From positions 1 through 17,024 of the forward strand of contig JBHHVZ010000059.1 in NCBI GenBank assembly GCA_046756245.1: 17,024 nucleotides of DNA, read 5' to 3'. Position numbers and translations under genes: made by a program. The first letter of the stretch is position 1. Each line of letters begins with the position of its first letter. The DNA is from G021776435 sp046756245. GTDB taxonomy: Bacteria; Pseudomonadota; Alphaproteobacteria; Caulobacterales; Parvularculaceae. Positions 8,187 through 14,856 of this stretch are shown here, in pieces. The notes under the pieces are model-generated. The model saw only the letters and a program-made list of their open reading frames with translations, searched no databases and was not told the DNA's origin.

Positions 8187-10148
8187 TTATCTCTGTGCGT
8201 TCAACAGCGCTGCAAGGGGATCATCTTCGGTTTCAGCAGGTCCTATTTGTAAAGGCGCGACGAGCGGCGGCCCGAAACGCGCCGGCTGACGGGCGGCGAG
8301 CGCGCGCTCCATCACTTCGCGCCAGACCACGGCCGGCGGACCGCCGCCTGTAATTCCTTTCATCGGCGTATTGTCGTCGCGCCCTATCCACACAACGGCG
8401 ACAAGCCCGCCGGCGTGGCCTGCGAACCACGCGTCGCGGCTTTCCTGGGACGTGCCGGTTTTCCCTGCGGCGGGAAAGCGCGAGAGCGCCGCGGCGCGCC
8501 CTGTTCCCCAGCGCGTCACGTTGCGCAGCATGTCATTGGTTTCCAGAATGCTTTGATAAGACGCTGCAACGTCAAGCACGGTCGCCTGCCGACGAAAAAG
8601 AACATCGCCTTCCGCTGTTTCAATCGACTCAATCACATGCGGCGCAATTCGGTATCCGCCATTGGCGAAGGGCGCATAAGCGGCGGCGAGCTCGAGCGGC
8701 GACACCACGTCGACGCCGAGCGCCAGCGCCGGTCCCGGATTGAGCGGGCCATCGAGCCCCATGGCGCGCGCTGTGCGGCGCACTGCATTTCTTCCGATCG
8801 CTTCCTGCAGCCGGATCGTCGCGGAGTTGAGCGAGCGCGCCAGCGCTTCTCTTAACGTCACGGAGCCGTAATACCGGCTGTTGTAATTGTCCGGCGCCCA
8901 TTTGCCGATCTTGACCGGCGCGTCGGTCAGTCGATCTTCGGGGCGGGCGCCGCGCTCAAGGGCGGCGAGATAGATGAAAGGCTTGAAGGCGGATCCCGGT
9001 TGGCGCTTGGCCTGAACGGCGCGATTGAACTGGCTCTTGTGATAGTCGCGCCCGCCAATCATGGCGCGTACGGCGCCTTCGCCGTCAATTATAACGACAG
9101 CCGCCTGCATGTCGCTTTGAACCCTCGCATCAGCGGCGATAGCGGCTCCGAGTCCGTTTTCAGCCGCCGCCTGCAGCGCCGGATCGAACGTCGTTCGGAC
9201 GATTAGATCGGCGTCAGCGTCGCCGGCGAGGTTGCGCGCCTCGTGCAAGGCGTAATCAATGAAATAGGACGCGGCGGCGAAACGCGGCGCGGCCAGCATG
9301 ACCGGACGCGACAACGCCGCCTCGGCTTCCGCCGATCCGAGAAATCCCGCCGTCACCATGGAGTCAATGACCCGGCGCGCGCGCGCGCCTGCGTCTTCGG
9401 GATTGTGGGTTGGCGCATAGCGCGACGGCGCCTTCAAGAGACCGGCGAGCACGGCTGCTTCGCCCAACGTCAGTCTCTGCGCCGATTTGGCGAAGTAGCG
9501 ATGGCTCGCTGCGTCGACGCCATAGGAACCCGCGCCGAAATAAACCCGATTGAGATAAAGCGTCAGAATTTCATCTTTGCTGAAGCGGCGTTCAAGCCAA
9601 AGCGCGAGCAGCAGTTCCTGGACCTTGCGTTTAATCGTGCGCTCGGATGACAGGAAAAGATTCTTTGCAAGCTGCTGGGTGATCGTCGAACCGCCCTGGC
9701 GAATTTCGCCTTCGGCCGCATTGACGAAGAACGCACGCGCCACCGACAGAGGATTGACGCCCACATGGTGATAGAAATTCCGGTCCTCGACGGCGAGCAC
9801 AGCCTTGGGAACATAATCCGGAAGATCGGCGAGCCGCACAGGCGCGCCGAGACTGGCGCCATTGGTCCTTACAGGCGCGCCGTCCGCAGCCAGCAGTGTG
9901 ACGCGCGGCGTGCGGTCCGACCCCCAGAGACCGTCCGTATCGGGGAGATCGCGGGCGTAGAAGGCCAGAATCGCGGCCAGCGCCACCAGGATTGTCAATG
10001 CAAATACGCCGAGTTCCGCGGCGGCCTGGACGACGGCCGGCGCAGCGGGAAACAGCGGTTTCCGGACGCGACGATGCAAGCGCCGTCTCGATTGTCGGCG
10101 GCGATCCGGGGCGCGTCTGCGGCGCCGTCGTTTTTGTGAGCGCGTCAT
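8187..10148 (-). CDS. Bifunctional class A penicillin-binding protein (PBP1A family)
   Basis: This is a peptidoglycan glycosyltransferase and DD-transpeptidase anchored in the inner membrane and active in the periplasm. At 653 residues it is shorter than E. coli PBP1A (about 850), as in compact members. Residues 1-33 are an Arg-rich cytoplasmic tail (16 Arg in the first 30), followed by a membrane segment at ~46-65. The GT51 domain has the catalytic Glu121 in EDRNFYHH and GGSTITQQLAKN at 152-163. The transpeptidase domain has the nucleophile Ser386 in SAFK (386-389), SLN at 439-441 and KTGT at 563-566. All active-site motifs are present, so both activities should be intact. The ATG at 10148 has an AGGATCAGG-type site upstream. 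It is divergent from a TetR-type regulator across 144 bases. The assignment to mrcA versus pbpC is not certain, so no symbol is given. Confidence 0.95.
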   Translation of the reverse strand: MTRSQKRRRRRRAPDRRRQSRRRLHRRVRKPLFPAAPAVVQAAAELGVFALTILVALAAILAFYARDLPDTDGLWGSDRTPRVTLLAADGAPVRTNGASLGAPVRLADLPDYVPKAVLAVEDRNFYHHVGVNPLSVARAFFVNAAEGEIRQGGSTITQQLAKNLFLSSERTIKRKVQELLLALWLERRFSKDEILTLYLNRVYFGAGSYGVDAASHRYFAKSAQRLTLGEAAVLAGLLKAPSRYAPTHNPEDAGARARRVIDSMVTAGFLGSAEAEAALSRPVMLAAPRFAAASYFIDYALHEARNLAGDADADLIVRTTFDPALQAAAENGLGAAIAADARVQSDMQAAVVIIDGEGAVRAMIGGRDYHKSQFNRAVQAKRQPGSAFKPFIYLAALERGARPEDRLTDAPVKIGKWAPDNYNSRYYGSVTLREALARSLNSATIRLQEAIGRNAVRRTARAMGLDGPLNPGPALALGVDVVSPLELAAAYAPFANGGYRIAPHVIESIETAEGDVLFRRQATVLDVAASYQSILETNDMLRNVTRWGTGRAAALSRFPAAGKTGTSQESRDAWFAGHAGGLVAVVWIGRDDNTPMKGITGGGPPAVVWREVMERALAARQPARFGPPLVAPLQIGPAETEDDPLAALLNAQR

Positions 10149-10213
10149 CGCCTGATCCTGCTCCGGCGAGGGTAAAGAGATGGTGAACGAAAGCTTAACA
10201 AGAAAAGCGAGCG

Positions 10214-10244
10214 TCCGGCGGCGGGGGTGTTTTCCCGCACCGGA
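10214..10244. promoter_or_regulatory. Imperfect palindrome between PBP and tetR-type genes, possible operator
   Basis: TCCGG (10214-10218) pairs with CCGGA (10240-10244), and GCGGG (10221-10225) pairs with CCCGC (10234-10238), around a GT-rich centre. It lies in the divergent intergenic region next to a TetR-family gene, where such regulators often bind. This is inference from symmetry and position only; GC-rich chance palindromes are common in this genome. Confidence 0.25.
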
Positions 10245-10292
10245 AGCGCGTAAATTGGCGATCCGCGATTCGAAAGGGGCTGATGGATCGGT

Positions 10293-10919
10293 ATGGCGGA
10301 ATCACAGGGCGTGCAGCAAATCGAAATTATCGACGAAAAGGAAGCTGCGATCGTCGAAGCGGCGCGGAAGACGTTTCTGGCGAAAGGCTTTGAAGGAGCC
10401 AGCATGGATGCGATTGCGCTGACTGCGAACGTATCGAAGCGGACTGTCTACAACCGCTTCCGCTCCAAGGAGGAGCTTTTCGCCGCTGCAATCATGGAAA
10501 CATGCAGAAGGCTGGTGCCGGCCGACGTAGACGATATTGAGGCCAACCTGGCGCCGCCGGAATTCATCCGTCAGATGGCGCAACAATTCATACGCGGCAT
10601 TCTGACGCCTGAAGCGCTCGCCCTGCGCCGGATCGCCACGTTCGAAGCAACGCGCAAGCCGGAACTCGGCAGTACTTATCTCGATCACGGTCCGCGCTGG
10701 ATGGCGAAGTCCTACGCTCCCATTCTTGAAAGACTGACGGCGCGCGGCGCGCTTAAAATTGAGGACGCAAAGACCGCAATCTGGCAGTTGGGAGCGCTGA
10801 TCACCGAGCCCCTCTATACGGAAGCGCTGCTGGGCGAGACGCCGCCCGATCTCGAGGCCGCAATCGACAGACAGGTCGAGTCCGGCCTCAAAGCGTTCTG
10901 GAAAATTTACGGCGCCTGA
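10293..10919 (+). CDS. TetR/AcrR-family transcriptional regulator
   Basis: A 208-residue one-domain DNA-binding regulator. The N-terminal TetR helix-turn-helix is at ~15-65, with the signature GFEGASMDAIALTANVS then KRTVYNRFRSKEELF. The C-terminal ligand/dimer domain resembles the AefR-like TetR_C group (TYLDHGPRWM ... LGALITEPLYTEALL), but the ligand cannot be read from sequence. The start at 10293 gives a 14-residue lead before the domain. The only purine-rich site (GAAAGGGG) is about 13 bases upstream, so the start could be slightly off. It is divergent from the PBP gene, a layout that often means autoregulation and possibly control of the neighbour. That link is inference. Confidence 0.9.
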   Translation: MAESQGVQQIEIIDEKEAAIVEAARKTFLAKGFEGASMDAIALTANVSKRTVYNRFRSKEELFAAAIMETCRRLVPADVDDIEANLAPPEFIRQMAQQFIRGILTPEALALRRIATFEATRKPELGSTYLDHGPRWMAKSYAPILERLTARGALKIEDAKTAIWQLGALITEPLYTEALLGETPPDLEAAIDRQVESGLKAFWKIYGA

Positions 10920-10985
10920 ATCGGCGCCAAATCCAAATACCCGCGCTGGCGCGTATCGCCGTCCAATACGCGAGATTGTCATTCC

Positions 10986-11018
10986 AAAAAAACCGGCGCG
11001 AGAGCAATCCCGCGCCGG
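10986..11018 (-). terminator. Rho-independent terminator of the OmpA-family gene
   Basis: On the minus strand an 8-bp perfect GC stem (CCGGCGCG, 10993-11000, with CGCGCCGG, 11011-11018) closes a 10-base loop. It is followed directly by seven T residues (A tract at 10986-10992 on the plus strand). It lies 26 bases after the OmpA stop codon. The plus-strand side lacks a T run, so it should not efficiently terminate the convergent tetR-type gene. Confidence 0.9.
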
Positions 11019-11044
11019 CCGCTAATTAGTCCGAACGATCTTGC

Positions 11045-12205
11045 TTACTCGAAGCGGACCGTCACTTCGGTGCGCCGGTTCAACGGCTCGCGAACGCCGT
11101 CGGGCGTCGGCTTGGCCGGGTTGTCTTCGCCATAGGCCTCGGTGCGGATCATTTCCGCCGGAACGCCGTTGGCGATCAAAGCGTCGCGTACGACATTGGC
11201 GCGGCGCATCGACAGAGCCTGGTTGTAGGCCGACGAACCGGAGCGATCGGCGTTGCCTTCGACGACGACCGTATCGATGTCGTTGGCGAGCGCGCGGGCT
11301 GAAGCTTCGCGAACGAGATTCGCGGCTTCCGGCGTTAGATTCGACTTGTCGTAGTCGAAGTAAACCGTGAATTCGATCGGATCCGGCGTCGCCGCGGCCT
11401 GCTCGACCAGCTGCGGCGGGCAGTCCGACGTCACCGGCACGCTCGAGCCGTCCCAGCAATCCTTGTACTGAACAGGTGCAGGAGCCGGCTCGGACGTTCC
11501 GAAATTCCAACGGAGCCCCGCAAAGACGGAGTGCGCATTGTAGTCGATTTCAATTTTCGAGGGGGCGCCGGCCACTACGGCATCAAATTCGGGCGTGATT
11601 GCGCCAAAATAACGATAGGAAATATCGAACGCCAAGCCTTCGGCCAAGTGAAAAGCCAAACCGGCTATGCCTTGATACGCGAGACGCGTTTGGGAATCAT
11701 CGATGGCAATACTGCTAAAACCGTTGGCCGCTACAGGGTTGTTGCCCGAAATATCCGCCTCGAATTCGGCTCCGCCAACGCCGCCTCCGATATAGGGAGT
11801 AACTGTCCGCGATCCGCCGGCGCCAAATTCGCCAATGTCATAAATGACATTCGCCATTATGGCGAAGGATTGCATATTTCCGCCAAGAGTCCCGCCCGGC
11901 CAACCTGAAAATCCGAGCCCGTCTCCAGCGAAATGACGCACGTCATTATCGCGAAATGAAAACTCCAGCTCAGTTCTCCAATTATTGCCATATGCGTAGC
12001 CAAGCGCAGCGTAGATGCCAATGCCGTTATCGTAATCGGCCTCGCTATCAAAAATCAGCGGCCCCGAGATCGCTTCTACGTCGCGATCCGGCTGCATATA
12101 ATTCAATCCAGCCCCGACAGCGCCGTAAAGGCCTTCATAAGCATTCGCCGCCGACGAAACCCCAAGCGTCGCCGCGGTCGCCAATAAGACTGCCTTAAGT
12201 TTCAT
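11045..12205 (-). CDS. OmpA-family outer-membrane protein (beta-barrel plus peptidoglycan-binding domain)
   Basis: This porin-like protein sits in the outer membrane with its C-terminus bound to peptidoglycan. The start is taken at 12205 because a strong GAGGAGGGG site (12210-12218) lies four bases upstream. From there a signal peptide follows (MKLKAVLLATAATLGVSSAANA, cleavage near residue 22). An ATG 33 bases further upstream, at 12238, would spoil the signal peptide. Residues ~23-235 show the alternating aromatic/glycine pattern of an 8-strand barrel (for example YIGGGVGGAEFEA and LAFDISYRYFGAITPEF). A Pro/Ala linker with Cys250 and Cys262 follows, which probably form a disulfide. The OmpA domain covers ~277-386, with VYFDYDKSNLT, GNADRSGSSAYNQALSMRRA and NRRTEV. 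Length is 386 residues. A rho-independent terminator follows. It is likely strongly expressed. The exact porin subgroup is not determined. Confidence 0.93.
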   Translation of the reverse strand: MKLKAVLLATAATLGVSSAANAYEGLYGAVGAGLNYMQPDRDVEAISGPLIFDSEADYDNGIGIYAALGYAYGNNWRTELEFSFRDNDVRHFAGDGLGFSGWPGGTLGGNMQSFAIMANVIYDIGEFGAGGSRTVTPYIGGGVGGAEFEADISGNNPVAANGFSSIAIDDSQTRLAYQGIAGLAFHLAEGLAFDISYRYFGAITPEFDAVVAGAPSKIEIDYNAHSVFAGLRWNFGTSEPAPAPVQYKDCWDGSSVPVTSDCPPQLVEQAAATPDPIEFTVYFDYDKSNLTPEAANLVREASARALANDIDTVVVEGNADRSGSSAYNQALSMRRANVVRDALIANGVPAEMIRTEAYGEDNPAKPTPDGVREPLNRRTEVTVRFE

Positions 12206-12209
12206 GGTT

Positions 12210-12218
12210 CCCCTCCTC
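12210..12218 (-). promoter_or_regulatory. Strong ribosome binding site that fixes the OmpA start
   Basis: On the minus strand GAGGAGGGG stands four bases before the ATG at 12205. It is the best Shine-Dalgarno match in the window and selects this start over the in-frame ATG at 12238. Confidence 0.85.
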
Positions 12219-12239
12219 AAATAATGCTTCACAGGCAAG

Positions 12240-12257
12240 CGCGCAGGTCTCTGCGCG
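12240..12257 (-). other. Small hairpin in the OmpA 5' leader or promoter region
   Basis: CGCGCAG (12240-12246) and CTGCGCG (12251-12257) form a perfect 7-bp stem with a GTCT loop, about 22 bases upstream of the OmpA ribosome site. Stable 5' hairpins stabilise ompA mRNA in enteric bacteria; that this one does so here is inference. A second palindrome, GCCGTT-TT-AACGGC, lies at 12282-12295 and could be an operator. Confidence 0.35.
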
Positions 12258-12473
12258 GCGTTGAGAATTCACCTCTACCTAGCCGTTTTAACGGCGGAGT
12301 TACAGCACTTTTTGGGCAATCAGCCGCTTCGGGATAATATCGCGTTAACCTTGTTGCAGCAACGCATCGCCTGGCCGCATTCAGGCCCGGAAACTTCCAT
12401 TTTTCGCCGCAGTCGATTGGGTGCGAGCTCTGTCCCGCGCGTGTTACGCTAGAACAATCACAAGGAGAACCCC

Positions 12474-13826
12474 ATGATCAGACCCGCCTTATTCGCACTT
12501 GCCGCATTGCTCGCTGCGCCAGCCGCTGCGGCCGAAGACGCCGTGATGCAAAGGCTTGAAAGCGCAGTCTCGGCCGACCGAATCGAAGCCGACATCATGC
12601 GGCTGGTCGGTTTCGGCACCCGTCATACGCTCTCGGATACCGAATCAGAGATCCGCGGAATCGGCGCCGCGCGGCGCTGGGTGAAAGAGGAATTTGAAGC
12701 AATTTCAAAGGATTGCGGCGGGTGTCTAGAGGTTCGGTTTGTCAGCGGCTTCGTCGAGGGCGAAAGACGCATTCCCGAGCGTACAGAAATCGTCAATGTG
12801 ATCGCCATTCAGCGCGGGCGGCGCGACCCGGACCGCGTGGTCCTGATGAGCGGCGACATCGACAGCCGCGTCTCCGACCCGCTCGACGGAACCTCCGACA
12901 GCCCCGGCGCCAATGACAACGCCTCTGGCCTCGCCGGCGTCTTGGAGGCAGCGCGGGTGCTCTCGAAGGAAAAATTCGCCGGCACGATCGTCTACGCCGG
13001 ACTTTCCGGCGAAGAACAGGGCCTTTTCGGCGGGAAGATTCTGGCCCGATACGCGCTCGATCAGGGCTGGCGGGTGAAAGCCGTTCTCAACAACGACATG
13101 ATCGGCAATATCGAAGGCGTCGACGGCGTCGTCGACAATTCGACGGCCCGGGTCTTTTCGGAGGGAACGCGCGCGGTCGAAACCGAGGACGAAGCCCGCC
13201 TGCGCCGCTTCACCGGCGGCGAGGTCGACAGTCCGTCGCGCAATCTCGCCCGCTATATCGACCGTCTGGCCGACCGTTACATCCCCAATCTCGACGTGAT
13301 GATGGTTTATCGTCTCGACCGCTTCCGGCGCGGCGGCCATCACCGTCCGTTCAACGAAGTCGGCATGCCGGGAGTGCGGATCATGGAGACCCATGAAAAC
13401 TACAACCGCCAGCATCAGGACCTGCGCACCGAGAACGGAATCGCTTACGGCGATGTCATCGAGGGCGTCGATTTCGATTACGCAAGGAAGCTCACCGCGC
13501 TCAATGTCGTTACGCTCGCCTCACTCGCCAGCGCGCCGCCCTTCCCCGCCAATGTCGAAATCGAAGGGGCCGTTTCGCCGTCGACGACGCTGAAATGGAC
13601 GCGGCCCGAAGGGCGCGCCGCGCGCAACTTGAAAGGCTACCGCCTCTACTGGCGGCTTACAGACGCCCCGCAATGGACGTGGAGCCGTTATGTCGGCGAC
13701 GTCGATCAGTATACGCTCGAAAACATCGTCATCGACAACTATTATTTCGGCGTCGCTTCAGTGGCGAAAGACGGCGCGGAAAGCCCCGTCGTGTTTCCAG
13801 GCCCGGCCGGCAGTTTCGGCGATTAA
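12474..13826 (+). CDS. Secreted M28-family metallopeptidase with C-terminal fibronectin-III-like domain
   Basis: This 450-residue protein is predicted to act in the periplasm or outside the cell. It has a signal peptide (MIRPALFALAALLAAPAAAA, cleavage near residue 20). AAGGAG stands just before the ATG at 12474. The M28 (aminopeptidase/Zn-peptidase) core is visible: GANDNASG with Asp148, SGEEQGLFGG with catalytic Glu180 and ligand Glu181, NND with Asp208, and the late His in NRQHQDLR (His314). The first metal-ligand position, usually His in a G-H-x-D-S motif, is Asp128 here (SGDIDSR). Residues ~355-445 form an FnIII-like domain with LKWTRPEG, YRLYWRLTD and YYFGVASVAKDG. The substrate is unknown. 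It converges with the LD-carboxypeptidase, with a 15-base gap. Confidence 0.9.
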   Translation: MIRPALFALAALLAAPAAAAEDAVMQRLESAVSADRIEADIMRLVGFGTRHTLSDTESEIRGIGAARRWVKEEFEAISKDCGGCLEVRFVSGFVEGERRIPERTEIVNVIAIQRGRRDPDRVVLMSGDIDSRVSDPLDGTSDSPGANDNASGLAGVLEAARVLSKEKFAGTIVYAGLSGEEQGLFGGKILARYALDQGWRVKAVLNNDMIGNIEGVDGVVDNSTARVFSEGTRAVETEDEARLRRFTGGEVDSPSRNLARYIDRLADRYIPNLDVMMVYRLDRFRRGGHHRPFNEVGMPGVRIMETHENYNRQHQDLRTENGIAYGDVIEGVDFDYARKLTALNVVTLASLASAPPFPANVEIEGAVSPSTTLKWTRPEGRAARNLKGYRLYWRLTDAPQWTWSRYVGDVDQYTLENIVIDNYYFGVASVAKDGAESPVVFPGPAGSFGD

Positions 13827-13841
13827 ATAACGGGCGCGCGC

Positions 13842-14690
13842 TTACGCGCTCGCAGGCGCGCCGAAGGGAACGATCTTGTTATCGGCGTCGTGGCCGATAT
13901 CGGCGCGGCCGAGCCAGGCGATCCCGTTTCGCGCGCACCAGTACTGCGCGACCTCTTCTTCGGTCTGCCCGAAGTCAGGATCGTTTTCGGGGATTTCGCT
14001 GCATCGCCCGAGCCTCACCCCGGCGACGTTGCGCAAGTCAGGATGCGAAGTGATCTGAAAGAACGACCGGTCGATCCGATACATATATTCGGCGACCTCT
14101 TCGAGCATGAGAACATGGTGCGATAAATCCGGCAGCGCGGACGTTCCCAAAATGTGGCTCAGGATGGTGATGTTGAAAGCGGCGCATTTCTCGCCGGCGC
14201 GTACTGACGGCTCGAGCCCCGCCGGATCGCGTGCGACAAGCCAGGAAAGCGCGCGGGCGATTGCAGCTTCGCCGCCTTCTCGTTCTATGTCCGCGACCAT
14301 GGGGCCGTGCGCGGGCGCGCCGATTCCTTCCCTGTAGAGGCGGGCGAGCACCACGCCGGCGTCCGAATAGCCGAGATAGGCTTTCTTGCGCGCAGCGTCG
14401 TTCAGCTTCGCGTAGACATCGTCAGCCAGACGGCAGGCGCCGTAGCCGCCGCGCGCAAACCACACCGCATCGACCAAAGGATCGTTCGCCGCCTCCAGAA
14501 AAGCGGCGCTGCGCGCAGCGTCGTCGCCGGCGAAATGGCCGGCGGCGAGGAAGCATTGCGGATGGACCCTGAGTTCGACCCAGCCGTCAGGATATAGCCT
14601 TGCTGCGATCGCGCGTACGCGTTCGGCCGTTTCGGGCTTGATCGGTCCGCCCGGCGCGACGACAGCGATCGTGGTCTTCTTGCGGCTCAT
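13842..14690 (-). CDS. ldcA: Murein LD-carboxypeptidase family protein (MEROPS S66)
   Basis: S66 enzymes remove the terminal D-Ala from murein tetrapeptides in the cytoplasm, giving the tripeptide used in cell-wall recycling. The product is 282 residues, somewhat shorter than the 300-330 of typical members, and has no signal peptide. The catalytic triad can be read: Ser109 in GYSD, Glu197/198 in LMLEEVAEY, and His267 in IGHDADN. The supporting motifs ARGGYGACRL (79-88) and NITILSHILGTS (173-184) are intact. The gene is divergent from an Mpl/MurC-type ligase, the next step in recycling, across 166 bases. A role in muropeptide recycling is therefore likely. Some S66 members instead cleave microcin-like nucleotides (MccF), but the adjacent ligase argues against that. 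Confidence 0.88.
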   Translation of the reverse strand: MSRKKTTIAVVAPGGPIKPETAERVRAIAARLYPDGWVELRVHPQCFLAAGHFAGDDAARSAAFLEAANDPLVDAVWFARGGYGACRLADDVYAKLNDAARKKAYLGYSDAGVVLARLYREGIGAPAHGPMVADIEREGGEAAIARALSWLVARDPAGLEPSVRAGEKCAAFNITILSHILGTSALPDLSHHVLMLEEVAEYMYRIDRSFFQITSHPDLRNVAGVRLGRCSEIPENDPDFGQTEEEVAQYWCARNGIAWLGRADIGHDADNKIVPFGAPASA

Positions 14691-14819
14691 CCAAACGTCC
14701 TGTCGCCCTTTCTACGACGCTCCCGCCGACCGCGCCTCCTTAAACGGCGGAAAAACCTTTGTTTTTCAATACCGACCTTCGAAGGGAGCTTCAGGTCGTC
14801 AGCGGGAGCGAAGCATTTT

Positions 14820-14847
14820 CTTGTTATTTCCGGATTCGGGTTATAGC
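14820..14847 (+). promoter_or_regulatory. Possible promoter of the Mur ligase gene, giving a near-leaderless mRNA
   Basis: TTGTTA (14821-14826) and TATAGC (14842-14847) resemble -35 and -10 boxes but are only 15 bases apart; starting the -35 one base earlier gives 16. The start codon is at 14857, so the transcript would have a leader of only a few bases. This fits the lack of a ribosome site before the ATG. Confidence 0.3.
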
Positions 14848-14856
14848 GCTCATCGC

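Noticed and set aside
12353..12363. GTTGC-A-GCAAC palindrome upstream of the M28 gene as an operator
   Set aside because: It is an isolated 5-bp-arm palindrome with no neighbouring regulator; such sites are expected by chance in a region of this length.
12726..13415. 229-codon minus-strand open frame inside the M28 peptidase gene
   Set aside because: The plus-strand frame carries all the M28 motifs; the minus-strand frame has none and is a shadow.
13833..13862. GGCGCGC/GCGCGCC stem between the convergent M28 and LD-carboxypeptidase genes, as a terminator
   Set aside because: There is no T run on either strand, and repeats of GCGC are frequent in this genome. Not enough to call a terminator.
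14638..14856. N-terminal extension of the Mur ligase from the in-frame ATG at 14638
   Set aside because: The extra 73 residues have no Mur-family similarity and overlap the start of the divergent carboxypeptidase; the domain begins right after the ATG at 14857.
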